Shown piece after piece: positions 9,921 to 21,200 of a DNA stretch of 64,000 nucleotides (positions within the stretch are counted from its first letter, which is position 1; each line of letters begins with the position of its first letter). The stretch is from NCBI GenBank assembly GCA_015680685.1, contig MNCI01014205.1, positions 713,660 through 777,659 on the forward strand, in the 5' to 3' direction. The notes beneath the pieces were generated by a model, which ran no database searches, had not been told where the DNA came from, and saw nothing but the letters and a program-made list of their open reading frames with translations. Source of the stretch: Gnetum montanum. Lineage: Eukaryota; Streptophyta; Gnetopsida; Gnetales; Gnetaceae. The translations under genes and the position numbers were made by a program.

Positions 9921-11685
9921 TGTGGAAGAATACAACCATAATCCCTCCCTTTGCAAGAAGGGAGTGAAACTCTGTGATGAGGAGGATGAGTCACCACTCG
10001 AAGAGTTGGTGAATCGGAAAACCTTACTGATCCAAAAGTTAACAACTGAGGTATCAGCTAAGGTAGACCAAATGTGGGATTCCTTAGACTCAAGAATAGA
10101 AACAGTCTTAAAAATCGTAGAAGAGTCTAAGGTAGAGCAAGGTAGTGACAAAGGCAAAACCAAGCGAAGAAACTTAAGCCCTGCACATAACAAGGGTAAG
10201 GGAAAAATTCCTATCTCCGATGAGGCTGTAAATTCTGATCCAGACGATGATAGTGGATGTGAGGTCTACTACTATGACCATCCTAAGGGATGTTGCCCAA
10301 TTATCTCACATTTGCAAGAGTCTGGGGTGTATGCGTTAAATCCAAGACTTAATCAACGGCAAACACCCTGAAGGTTACCTTACCCACAAGGTAACCCAAG
10401 GCAATTCCACCAGCCCTTAACATATTATCCAAGTGGAACGCCTCCACAGCCCATTGGACAACACCAGCAGTGGCAATACCCACAGTCATGGGGGATGCCA
10501 CCGCCAACACATCAATACCCTTACCGGCAGCCCGATCCTTACGGTTATTATGTGTAGCAGCCAGTTTCTCCAGGTGACTTTATGGGTCACACTACTCCTC
10601 ACTATTACTACATAGTTCTGGAGTACTTCAGGAGGACTCCTTCTCCTCCGGGAGATATCTCACATTCAACCCATCCTCTAACTCCACCCGCACCTCTTCC
10701 ACCTGTAGTTCCCATGCAACCTATTCTAACAATGTAGGGGGAATTACCTACCCAACTGCAACAACGTAACGCCGCGAGAGCTGTAAATATTTAGCATGTA
10801 AATATCCAACCAGGTGCTAGTTCTGAAAACTGTACAAAGAAGAGACCCTTTTTCAGAACTAGGAGCCCAGACAAACTCTCGCAACAACAAGCGGTTGGGC
10901 ACATGTATAGGCCTCTAACCACTAACGCTTCGGAGAACTCTTCAGTCCAACAACTAAGTACACAAACGGTTATGTTGACACATACCGTAACTGACTGGAT
11001 AAAGGTGGGCCATCCTCCCAGGAAACTACCTGATCCTGGAAACCCCTTGATTCATTTACAGATCACCGGAAATGCACCACATCGAGCTCTTCTTGACTCA
11101 AGTTTCAGAGTCAACCTAATTTCACAAAAGATGTATCACGCCTGGAACCTGCCACAACTTAAGAAGAGCAACATCCAATTAGAGCTGGCAGAATAGTCCA
11201 TCACCATTCCCTTAGGATTGGTGGAGGATGTTATTACCACTATGTGTGGTTGGTCTTATCCAGCCGATTTCCTGGTGCTTGAGGTTAACAATGAAGGGGG
11301 CTTCCCCATTATAATGGGAAGGCCATGGCTAAGTACTGTAGATGCGTACCTAGGAATCCGTGATCTTTCCTGGGAAATCTCTAAGGTAAACATATGTGGA
11401 AAGATCGAGAAGAAGAAAGTTCCATGCATCACATACAGTGATTCATCGGGTGATGACATGGAGGAAATGTCTCCATGTGAGAGGTGTGCCCTTGAGAGTG
11501 AGAAACACAGATGCCTGTATGTAGCAACCACGCAACCAGTAGTAGACACCTTGTGGTTGACAGCTACTCATAAGAGCAGACAAATATGCATGGAACGAAC
11601 TGAGGAAACTCATGCCAACAACCGTGGCATAGACACATTGGAATGTGAGCGTCGCCAACTTCCACCCCTCAACTTAAGATCATAA
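9921..11685 (+). pseudogene. Element A gag C-terminus and protease-like domain
   Basis: After the frameshift the reading frame continues with a linker, a zinc knuckle of the type C-x2-C-x4-H-x4-C that has lost its second cysteine (CEVYYYDHPKGCC), and a Pro/Gln/Tyr-rich stretch. A retroviral aspartic-protease fold follows (ALLDSSFRVNLIS, then GFPIIMGRPWLSTVDA). The catalytic triplet, normally D-S/T-G, reads DSS, as it does in element B. The frame ends at TAA 11,685 after NLRS. No RT follows. Stops lie near 10,371, 10,556, 10,735 and 11,194. Confidence 0.75.
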
Positions 11686-11941
11686 ATTGAGAGAAGTTGG
11701 GCACTTCTTAGAAATTCAAATAGACGCTCATTATTTCGGATCTCTCCCTTACAATTCAGTCATGGGGAAGACGACCACCTATGCTAACCATATGGGGCCC
11801 TCAGTTCTTTTTAAGTTTTTGTTTTACACGTTTTTGTTTTCCACATTTTTTTTACATGTTTTTGTTTTACACGTTTTTGTTTTACAAATTTCTTTAACTT
11901 TTCTTATTTTTGTTTCATAACATCGTTGTACTTTTCTATTT

Positions 11942-11961
11942 TGTGTGTGTGTGTGTGTGTG
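11942..11961. repeat. (GT)n microsatellite in element A
   Basis: Ten GT units in the untranslated region after gag-protease; B has a CA-rich counterpart near 35,508-35,532. Confidence 0.9.
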
Positions 11962-12918
11962 CCATCCACCCTATAAGTTCGTCAACCAATAAGTGTTTGG
12001 ACCGATGGTATGAACTGTTTTCATATTGATTGCTAATGTTTGGTTTTTACCTTTAAGTTACAATGTTGATACTAAGGTATGTTTCTTTTGATATGGTAGG
12101 CAATGAGATCACTTCATCCACCCATCCACCAATTTCTATGATTTCTCCTGGCTGGGAAATGTACAGTTCCCTTCTAATAAGAACTTTAACGAATCGGTGA
12201 CTAGTATTTCTCAAACTAAGGACAGACTCAAGGTTTGAAAAGGGTGTGAATTCAAGGGAACTTGATGCATTTGTGTTGGCCATTCACTTGGGTGCTTGGA
12301 TGTTTTCTTCTTGAGTTTTCTTACCGTTCCGATGTCACCCAATAATCGGAAGCAGAGACAATAAAAATAAGTCTTTGCATGGTGTGGTTCTCACGCATAA
12401 AAACACAAAACACAAAAAAAAAACCCAAGTGAGGATTCAAAACACACCCCTTAGACGAAATAACTTTGGGCTGCAAGCACTAGTTATGGAACCAAAGTGT
12501 TCCCTCTAACTAAGGCCCTTCTTGCTTCCCATTCTCTCCTTTGTTTCATCGGAATGGTGGTGGCTCTTGGGGAGGCATTCTTGTTACTCCAGTGAATGGT
12601 TTAACTAAGTGTATTAATGCAAAGTCACTGGATGTGGTTGGTTTGAGGCCAGAGTTGGAATGAGATTAGCGAAGTCACCTTAATCATGCAGTACACAAGG
12701 GGCTGTACACCACCTTGTCCTTGGGCTTCCATTCCATCCTCTTCTCTCCACTATTCACCTCATTGTCGGTTGTCTCATTAGTGTATATATTTTGGTTGAT
12801 ACATTTTTTTCTTTTCGGTAAATTCTTACAGTTAAGACTTTAACTCTTGTTCCAACTGACATTCCCGGAGCCTACGGACTCTTTGAATGTGGGTCTGTCA
12901 GGGCATTAATGGCATGCG

Positions 12919-12938
12919 CCTGCTTTGGGGAGGACCCA
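12919..12938 (+). promoter_or_regulatory. Conserved 20-nt block of pol-less elements (copy A)
   Basis: CCTGCTTTGGGGAGGACCCA is preceded by AGGGCATTA. The same block, with one Y position, occurs in B (34,514-34,533), C (42,017-42,036) and D (32,157-32,176), always after gag and after a GGGCATTA word. Such conservation in otherwise diverged noncoding sequence suggests an RNA or DNA signal, for example packaging or primer transfer. Function unknown. Confidence 0.55.
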
Positions 12939-13705
12939 CTGACATTCCTATTTGGAACATTAGTTAACTTCTTTTCCTTAACATTTTGCAATTAATTTTA
13001 CTTTGTTCATTTCCATCTTGACATCTCTTTTATCGATGTCCTCGTTGTCCATTTTTATCTCTCTACCTTACTCCTTTTCTTTCTCCATTCTAATGCTACC
13101 GAAGGTTCGCGATTAGTCATGGGGGTACAGGACCTGCTTTTTTCAATTTTTCTCCTAAGCCCCAAATTTTTTTGTTTGTCTTCCTAACCCCTACACCTTC
13201 GGTAGTCATCACTTATATATTCCCAGATCCATATTAGCCATACCACAACCTAGCCAATGGACTTACACCGAAGCAAGGTATAATCACATTGAAATTCATT
13301 TACCCTTGCTAATATATGACTGTGTTGTGTGTGCAGATGGCGATCATACAACAACGAACCAGGATTTGGAGGAAGCACTTGGAATGGGGTGGTGCTGAAG
13401 CAGCTATGCAAGGAGCAAGATTGATGATGCGCTTACGAATGGACAACGGAAGACACAATCTAGGCCTTGGCAGCAGCAAGACTCTTCTCTCTTCTTCTCT
13501 TCTCTTCTCTCTCCTCTTTTCTCTCAGCTACCAACTATGGCCTGATGTCAATGTAATAAGGTGTTCACCCTTGTTGTCATGAACACCAGTTTTGTCAAGT
13601 CTTGTAATAATGATCCGTTCACATTTCATCCCATTAGCTCCATTCCCCTCAATAATTCCATACCTACCTGATATTATTGTAAGGAACTTGAGGATGAGTT
13701 TTCAT

Positions 13706-13720
13706 TCAGTCATGGGGGTA
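13706..13720 (+). promoter_or_regulatory. Polypurine tract region of element A
   Basis: TCAGTCATGGGGGTA immediately precedes the 3' LTR. The same CRTGGGGGTA stands before the LTR of C (45,795-45,804) and, on the minus strand, before that of B (33,776-33,785). It is the expected plus-strand primer position for reverse transcription. Confidence 0.7.
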
Positions 13721-14512
13721 TGATGAGATGCGATATGCACAAGCCGCAATATCGCGTACGAGATATCGCGTCGTTCCCTGCAATATCGCGGTCCGTCACC
13801 AAATCTATAAATAAGAGGCGGCACTCCCCTCATTTNNNNNNNNNNNNNNNNNNNNNNNNNNNNNNNNNNNNNNNNNNNNNNNNNNNNNNNNNNNNNNNNN
13901 NNNNNNNNNNNNNNNNNNNNNNNNNNNNNNNNNNNNNNNNNNNNNNNNNNNNNNNNNNNNNNNNNNNNNNNNNNNNNNNNNNNNNNNNNNNNNNNNNNNN
14001 NNNNNNNNNNNNNNNNNNNNNNNNNNNNNNNNNNNNNNNNNNNNNNNNNNNNNNNNNNNNNNNNNNNNNNNNNNNNNNNNNNNNNNNNNNNNNNNNNNNN
14101 NNNNNNNNNNNNNNNNNNNNNNNNNNNNNNNNNNNNNNNNNNNNNNNNNNNNNNNNNNNNNNNNNNNNNNNNNNNNNNNNNNNNNNNNNNNNNNNNNNNN
14201 NNNNNNNNNNNNNNNNNNNNNNNNNNNNNNNNNNNNNNNNNNNNNNNNNNNNNNNNNNNNNNGTTAGTTAGCTTTCTCAACCCTTCACCCTTTAGCATAG
14301 GAGATAAACCTAAAAAGACCAAAAAAATCATATACCTCGGACTTACTTAACCATACACCGTGACAACAACAAGTAAGTCTAGGAAGACAATGAATGATTA
14401 ACCCCAAGTGTTCCATGGGGTGTTTAGGCATTTAGTCTGCGGAGTTCGACCAAATCACGCGTGCTACGCTTGTTTCGTATGGTTGAGTGTAGGGGTACCT
14501 CGCCACTCATCA
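13721..14512 (+). repeat. 3' LTR of element A (contains the sequence gap)
   Basis: It starts TGATGAGATGCGATATGCAC and ends CGCCACTCATCA, followed by ATCAA. The middle (13,836-14,262) is N, so length and identity to the 5' LTR cannot be measured. The visible ends differ from the 5' LTR at several positions, so insertion was not very recent. Confidence 0.9.
13836..14262. other. Assembly gap
   Basis: A run of 427 N inside the 3' LTR of element A. Any open frame crossing it is meaningless. Confidence 1.
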
Positions 14513-14886
14513 ATCAATGAGCATGGTCTCCAAGGTGATACAGATATGTTATTTACGGCTAAAGCGGCCATAAAGGAGTTCACTTCTATTAGCAATGTAT
14601 GTGCTGGTGTTCTAGGACAACTAGAATTTGAAATCCCACACTACCCTGTCGGCTATGTCAAATTCTTCACCAAGTGTAAAAACTCCAGATAGCTAGATAA
14701 GGAGTAGACTTTGGATTGTCCTATCACTGTTGCAGACGTGCAAGAGAAAATCCCACCATTTCCTTCATCGTTTGAATGCGGTAAATTACGCTATGGTGGT
14801 CCATTGTAGAATCTTATGGAATAGAAATAATGTATAAAATTGTATTATTTTGCTGTATTGTCTAAACCATTGCTCTATCTTCATAG

Positions 14887-16545
14887 TTAGGGAATCACGG
14901 GAGGTCACGGTGATAGCCTCCAGGAGTGAAACGAGTAGTCTCTTCTTTCGTTATGGCGACATAAAAGAGGTGCAGTGTTGGCTCAGCCATGGAGCAGCCC
15001 CAACTACCCTAACTAACAACCTCTGGGAAGTTGGACTGATGGAGCTATTTTTGGGTGTAACCCCCAATGTCACTGTAGCCAAAATGTTAACCCTAGTTGA
15101 CTCCTTCAACAAGGAGGCTGAGCGTCCTTTCATGCGCATGCGTAACGTGCGTGTGAGTTTTGATATTAACGCTCGATTGTTCGCTAACTTTTTTGGCATT
15201 CCCTCTGATGGCCCTTTGGTAGAAGAAACGTCAAAGAGGAGTTGTAAACACCAAAAGGAGATAGAGGAGTGGCTAGGGGTTAAAAAGGAATCGAAAGGTA
15301 TCCTTGCTGATAAAATCCAGCTGGAGGTGGCTCATACCATTTATCGCCTCTTCCGAGCCCGCGCCTTCCCCAAGTTGCTTTCCTAAGGAAGAATCCTTAC
15401 CATACAGCAGGCTCAGATCATGTGGGAGGTTATGGAGGAGGGAGAATGGTATAATTGGGCGAGTTACCTCGCTAAAGGCCTGTAGGCTGAGATGGTCAAG
15501 CTTCGCAAGAAGCTTGAGTCTCGTTTCAATGTGCATTTTGCATTTTTTATAGCTTGCTTTCAGCATTTTGTTGAATTCTTGGTGGTTCGTAGGGATGGAT
15601 TTTGGGTGCAGCAAGATCATAACCATATTTCCAAACCATGGATTTCACAGGTTTTCCACACCACCCGGTCGCAAGATCCCCCTGAAGGTATCGAGGATTC
15701 GCTTTCACTTACGACTAAGGATTTGGCGGTGCCTGCTGCATGGGGTCAAGACAGCGTGGGTGGGGCGCTCCCTTCTTACACTAGTAGTGCGTCGAGAGGG
15801 AAACGCCTGGCAGAAGAAATAGTGAGTTCATTAATCTAGCTGAAAAAGCATCGTCCGACAGTGAAATCTCATGGCCCTACTGATGTAGAGGGAAAGAAGC
15901 TATGAATCAAATTTCACAGGAACGATCCCCTAGTAGGTAAGTAGAGAGAGGTGTAATTGGTTTATATATGTACTACGCTACGTATAGACCTCATTGCATC
16001 ACGTAGCGCTTCTAAAAAGTAAATAAGGTTTTGTTTTGGTTAACTGTGTTGTTTGACAGACAAAGGAAAAGATGTAGAGGAGTTGACCCTTGAAATAGGG
16101 GCCATAGTTTTACAACGTGGAGAAGGGGCCCCAGTTTTAGAAAAGGAGGCCCCTGTTAGTAACGTAGGCAGCATAAAGGTTCCTGTGCCTGAAGAAGAGA
16201 TGGAAGTAGAGGACGTCAAGGTCCGTTTGGACAAGCCGGGAAAAGAGAAGCAATTAGTCACTAGTGAGTTTGACCTTTCCTCAAGGGGCAAACCTCACAA
16301 TACTACCACTGAGGGTTTTTTTGAATTGAGTTTTGCGTTATCGGAATCGTCTCAATTGCCCTTCACATCTACTGTACTATGTCTAAGTCATTTCGTTCGC
16401 TTAGCAGAAATTTCTGATAATAGCAACGTGCCTTTGTCAGTGGCACCAACTTAGCATTGGGGTGAGACTCTTGATAAATTCACCTTTATGGAAGGCATCA
16501 TGAATGATATGATCAGCCACCTAGAGCGAATCGATCATAAGATTG
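14887..16545 (+). pseudogene. Central exons of the antisense gene (accessory-protein-like domain)
   Basis: The exon from 14,887 reads RESREVTVIASRSE, then WLSHGAAPTTLTNNLWEVG, a helical stretch, RMRNVRVSFDINARLFANFF and GIPSDGP. It continues with MWEVMEEGEWYNWASYLAKGL. The V-V-FD...LF-IP--GP pattern resembles the N-terminal domain of plant transposon/retroelement accessory proteins (the PF20167-like group). The same pattern is seen in the second ORF of elements C and D (GVIVDF...LNTGP). Stops at about 15,386, 15,484, 15,839 and 15,905 break it. The following exon (16,060-16,545) is acidic and low-complexity. The domain call is by pattern, not by search. Confidence 0.5.
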
Positions 16546-16621
16546 GTACGTGACTATTATAACAGAGGATTGTGACATTGCATTATTTTGTTGTGCCTAA
16601 CTGTTATTTTTCATGTTGTAG

Positions 16622-17773
16622 GATCTCGCCTCAGATGGAATCCCAAAGAGCCCGTTGACCTGGACACTGACCCTGAACCTTCACCGGAGGTGACCGAAGT
16701 GCCACGTAGCCTCTACGATGAAATGTGTAAATGTGCATTACGCTTGGCCTGCTCTTTATGGGAGTGTTAGGATGTCAATGAAGATGTTTGGAAGAGGTTG
16801 CAGAGATCAGAAAAGGAGAAGACGTTCCTAACCAGTAGGGTTGAGGACCTGGAGTCTCGAAATGAATTTCTGCAAGCTCGGGAGGCCAATGATGAGAATT
16901 GGTGGATAGTTGTGATTGACTACGCCTGTTATTGGATGGTCATCAGAAACAATGTCCAAGCTAGCCATGAGCTTATTAAGCAACAGATGCAAATGCATCT
17001 CTTAGCCCAGAAGAACCAAGACTAGAAGGATTTTAGTGTGAGGGTCCAAGCATGGGGGTAGGCACAAAAGGACCACAAGCATGTGTATAAGCGAGAAAGT
17101 GCTGCCTACCGCCAACATTACAAGGATTCGTTGTTGAAGCGCGGTCCCTCCAGCTATTCCTTGATGTCATCGATGCTTCTGGAGCGTACAAAAAGTTCCA
17201 GGAGCAAGTGACAGTAAGTGCCTCCCCAGAGAGAGAAATAACCCTCCCTGGCGGGGAAACCATTGTCCCTTCCTTCTTCCTTGAACCACCCTGGTGGACT
17301 CCTATGGAAAAGGGGAAGGTTAAGGCTGGAATTGATTTAGGAGATGGCGTTTAATCTGAGCTTACTGAGGACGAGATCATGCAACGCCTATGGATCAGCT
17401 TGGAACAAATTCCTTTCGCGGCTGACGTAGGACCATCACAGGTAAGTTGTACAAGTGTTGTACTCTTGTTATGTAGTTTCGGTGGCAAAGCTAACATGCG
17501 TTTCATGTCAAATTGTAGGATCGACACGAAGAGGATCCTCATGAGGAGGAGCGTAATGGAGATGATGGTCCTTAGGAAGAAGCTTTCCATGAAGAGGAGC
17601 CCCATAAAGATGATCGACCCCGCAGCAAGAAATCCCATGAGGAAGAGCCTCGCAGAGAGGATCGCCCCCACGAAGAGACACCACGCGAAGAAGGTCTTTA
17701 TGAGGATGATCTTCATGAGGTAGAGGTGGAGTTGAATGACACAGGTGGAAGTGGTAACAAAGGCAACGTGTGA
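16622..17773 (+). pseudogene. 3' exons of the antisense gene: coiled coil and acidic HEEEP repeats
   Basis: The exon from 16,622 has a heptad-rich stretch (LQRSEKEKTFLTSRVEDLES and on), a probable coiled coil, then a Trp/Pro-rich segment (FFLEPPWWTPMEKGK). After the intron at 17,442-17,518 the last exon is rich in Glu, His, Arg and Pro with repeats such as HEEEP, REDRPHEE and EDPHEEE. It ends at TGA 17,771-17,773. Overlapping minus-strand open frames there arise from the biased codons. The part from 16,730 on is duplicated at 23,136-24,179. Confidence 0.55.
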
Positions 17774-17928
17774 CGTGGCTGTATTGGCCAACCTTTTGTT
17801 GTACTGAAATGGAGTAAAGGACAATGTTCTTCGATCTATGTGACATGATCGTTTTAGTTTTCATGAAGTGAAACATATTGTTAGAAGGATTACAATGTTT
17901 AGGCCACTGCAGACGGTTAATAGTTTAA

Positions 17929-18112
17929 GGCCATTTCGGGCCAGGCCATCGTAAGCGTAAAAGGATAAACAAAATTTCCAGTTTTAGGCCGTAGCGGACC
18001 ATAACTAGTTTAAGACCATTTCAGGCCAGGCCATTGTAAGCGTAAAGGAGTACATTACATTTGTCAGTTTGGGTCGTAGCGGGCCACAACTAATTTAAGG
18101 CCATTTCGGGTC
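17929..18112. repeat. Hairpin mini-repeat cluster 1 (between antisense gene and gag-protease)
   Basis: Five copies alternate two variants: GGCCATTTCGGGCC (17,929-17,942), GGCCGTAGCGGACC (17,987-18,000), GACCATTTCAGGCC (18,014-18,027), GGTCGTAGCGGGCC (18,072-18,085) and GGCCATTTCGGGTC (18,099-18,112). Each follows AGTTTWAG or a close relative. Arms can pair, sometimes with G-U. The cluster lies between the 3' ends of two convergent genes: the antisense gene stop at 17,773 and the protease stop at 18,219. Confidence 0.65.
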
Positions 18113-18218
18113 GTAATGCGTATGAAAGAGCATAATAAGGACAATGTGAAAAGAGAGTGTAAATTACGTAACAGTAAACAATGTGGACTAATGTAACATG
18201 TCATGCCAACATGTTTAT

Positions 18219-21200
18219 TCACTTGCTCCGCAGCTGCTTCTTAATTATTTCTAGTTTTGGCAACGCGTATGGACAAGGAGGTTTATTACTCTGTTCCTCA
18301 ATGCCACCATCTTCCTCCTGAAAAGATAGTTCAGCCCAGATCGAGCTGTCATCAGCCATTTTTTTGGCTTGTTCAAATATTGGGACAGAAGACTGATCTT
18401 CGGGGATTTCAATTTCCGAACCCTGTTCCATTTCTACGTTATTAACAGCCTGAGGGATCATCGTATCACCATGGATGATCACTTCCCCTCCTACGTAGGG
18501 AAAATGGATCTCTTGATGGATGGGCGATGAGACTGCTCTTAGTTGAGCCAACCAAGACTTCCCCAAGATTATGTTGAAACCAGGCATCTCCTCGACGATG
18601 ATAAACACTACGTCTGTGGGGAATTGGTCCCTCGCTATAAAGTTGATGTGTACTGTTCCTTTGACTTACACTCGAGCCCCATTGAATGACTTTAAACATG
18701 ATGTTGTCATGGGACTGATCTGGTCGATCAAACCTAGTTTATCCACTATGGGATATGGAATGACATTGGCAGCTGCTCCGTCATCTACATGCACTCTCTA
18801 GATTCGGTATTGGCCAACCCAGATAGTCATGAACATAGGCGCTGTTGTGACTTGACCCTTCTCTGGTCGTCCTTAATGGATTTGTCATGAAAAGTTAGTA
18901 GGAAAGGTCGAGGTTGTTCAGCGACGAGGGGAAGCATAATGGAGTGGATCGCTTCTTCATCCGCTGGCAGGCTATCGTCCACGGATATGGACATTAACAT
19001 GCAAACCATGACCTCATGATGCTTTTGTGACGTCATCAACAAGTCATAAAGGCTCAACGTTGTATTTTTTTATTTCAGAGCCTGCTTATTTTGCGTAAAA
19101 GCGTCGAGGAGATCATGTCCATGGTTTGGTTGCTTATCACCCTTCTCTTCTTCCATTTATACTAGGAGATGAATCTCTCGGGGACGAATGGTTTCTGGTT
19201 GAGGGTTGCGTCTTCTTGGGTCAGGAGAAAATGGTTGCGCTTGCGTAGCATTGTCTTTTTTAGAAGGTGCGGCCAAGGGCGCCGAGGCAAGGGGCATAGG
19301 CTTGGGAAACCCCAGTGTAATTCCGTCCTTGGCTGTATCAACTGTCATACGTCCTTCTCCTTTCCTGTTAGGTTGTGATTGAGGCATGAACTTAGAAATT
19401 TGCCCCTGTGTAGCAGGAGAAATTGATGGCTTTGGCACCCTAATGACAAAGGGTGCCTTAGGTGTGGGTGTGGGCTGGGCCGCGGCTTTACCGATAGTGG
19501 GCTACGGAACAAAGGTAGGAGACGGGACTCAGAGAAGGAAGGGTTGTCGCTGAGTCGCACCTGTCGATGTTTACAGACTTATCGTCTAAGACAAGCGATG
19601 AGGTACATGAAGCACAAAGGGTTGTTTTGGCTGTGCTTGGCCATCACCTTCCATACCCACCACATTGATAGTGTACCCTATGTTATTTGTGTTTAACGAG
19701 TCTTGGTACATGTGCATGGATTCATTTTCTGGATAGATCGGACTACTGCTATCTAAGATTATTTTACCTTGATCGATCAGGCGTTGAATGTCATCTTTCA
19801 ATGCCCAACAGTAATCTGAGTCATGATCACACAGCTGGTGATAGTCACAGAAACAATCTAGCCTAAAGTTTTTGGAAACTGGCAATTAGTTTGGCAAGGC
19901 CAAGGAGGGATTCTTAAGCAGCTCGCAATGCTGTCTGTGGTGTTTCAGACCTTCCTCGGACACCTTCTTATGTTGAATATGGCAAGTTCCCAGTAATTGC
20001 TTTAGAAGTTCTGAAGGCTTTATGGGTAGAGCTGTGTAGTTTGAGCGATCTTTACGCTCAAAATTAGGCTTTGGCTGTGGAAATGCTTCAAGGGTGGGTG
20101 GAGTTTCCTAGTTGACGTTGTTTGAGCTGGTTGTGGGCTCAGTAGGCATCGCAGGTACTTTTTTGTTGGTATTTTTCTTCTTGGCCCCTTTGGCTATCGC
20201 TGCCACAGTCATTATTGTAGCTTTGCCTTTGTCCTTACTCTTGTTGTTGGCATTTTTATAGACCACATACGCTGGGTCTTTACTAGCTTCTGCTNGGGCA
20301 TTTTTATAGACCACATACGCTGGGTCTTTACTAGCTTCTGCTGCATCTTAAATGCTCTTAGTCTGAGCGAAGGCTTGGTTGAGGGAGCGAGGAGCGAGAT
20401 AATATAGTTTGGACTTAATGAAGCCGTTGACTACCCCCTTGAAGATCGCTAACAGATGAGCCTCTGCGATAGGTTCACAGATTTCGTTCAAGGTGGTGCT
20501 CCACCACTATATAAACTTTTGGACTGGCTCAAGTGGATCTTGCTTGACTCCCATGAGCTGATCCAGCGTGACTTCTGGTTTCAAGTTGTATTTGAAACGA
20601 GTTATGAACTAAGTTAACAGCTCTTCCAAGGTTGAGATGGAAGAGCGTAGGAGTGCTCGATACTAGTCTAAGGCTTTACCCGTTAGGGACATAACAAAGA
20701 CACAGATGATGGTATGTGGCCATTGTTGCAATAACAACAACTCTGACCTAAAGGTGACTAGATGAGCATTAGGATCGCCTTTCCCATTATATTTTGTAAA
20801 ATGGGGGAATGGCATCCCAGGAGGCAATGATAGAATAGGAACTGCTGGGCTAATAGGATTGTCATGGTAAAAATCCATTACCTGTATGGTGTCGGAACCA
20901 GCAGCCTTGAGGTGTTTAACCTCCTCAGTAAGGGTCTGAATAAGGTGGAAGGCTTGATCCAGATCTGTAGACGAAGAGGTTATTTGTGGAATTGTAGGAT
21001 GAGCCACGCTGGGTGGTGGGATAGGGTGGTAGCTTGGCCTATGTGCGATGTTATCGGGACTCCCCCTATAGGCAGTCCTACTTGTGACATCCACCACCCG
21101 GTAGGTGGTGCAGATGGGGCGATCGTCGCCGACTGTGCCATGGGATATGTTGTTTGCATGGTCGGGGGCATAGACAATGACCCTACAATGGGGTTTAGGG

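Larger units (their letters stand above)
11686..13705 (+). other. Long 3' untranslated region of element A
   Basis: About 2 kb with no coding signal. It is T-rich at first (TTTTGTTTTACACG repeats at 11,818-11,890), has a GT microsatellite at 11,942-11,961, and aligns with the same region of element B. It contains the 20-nt block conserved in A, B, C and D at 12,919-12,938. Short open frames here are probably chance. Confidence 0.6.
7610..14512 (+). mobile_element. Element A: complete pol-less Ty3/gypsy element with gag-protease only
   Basis: LTRs at 7,610-8,332 and 13,721-14,512 start TGATGAG and end CTCATCA. The five bases ATCAA flank both ends (7,605-7,609 and 14,513-14,517), a clear target-site duplication. 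Inside are a tRNA-type primer binding site right after the 5' LTR, a gag-protease frame and a purine-rich CATGGGGGTA before the 3' LTR. No reverse transcriptase, RNase H or integrase is present in the 5.4-kb interior. It is therefore a non-autonomous gag-type LTR element that depends on enzymes from elsewhere. Element B is a close relative. Confidence 0.9.
6378..17773 (+). pseudogene. Multi-exon antisense gene carried in element E, split by element A
   Basis: A plus-strand gene runs opposite to gag and pol of E. Approximate exons are 6,378-6,500; 7,210-7,511; 7,599-7,609 continued at 14,518 to about 14,780; 14,887-15,936; 16,060-16,545; 16,622-17,441; 17,519-17,773. Introns are short and canonical: GTAAGT at 7,512, GTAAGT at 15,937 with TTTGACAG at 16,059, GTACGT at 16,546 with TGTTGTAG at 16,621, GTAAGT at 17,442 with AATTGTAG at 17,518. 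The central exon resembles the N-terminal domain of plant transposon/retroelement accessory proteins (RMRNVRVSFD, FFGIPSDGP). A coiled coil follows, and the last exon has acidic HEEEP-type repeats. Several in-frame stops and at least one frameshift (near 17,130) show it is broken. Exon 2/3 boundaries are uncertain. I do not know its function. Confidence 0.6.

Noticed and set aside
13702-14331. Long open frames on both strands across 13.7-14.3 kb
   Set aside because: They are open only because 427 N are translated as unknown residues.
17351-17876. Hydrophobic and His-rich minus-strand frames (also at 23,757-24,282)
   Set aside because: They mirror the acidic HEEEP repeat exon read in antisense and include the intron; the plus strand has splice sites and a stop.
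17880-18130. A CRISPR-like array of regularly spaced repeats
   Set aside because: Repeats are diverged, spacers vary and recur, and the context is a plant retrotransposon.
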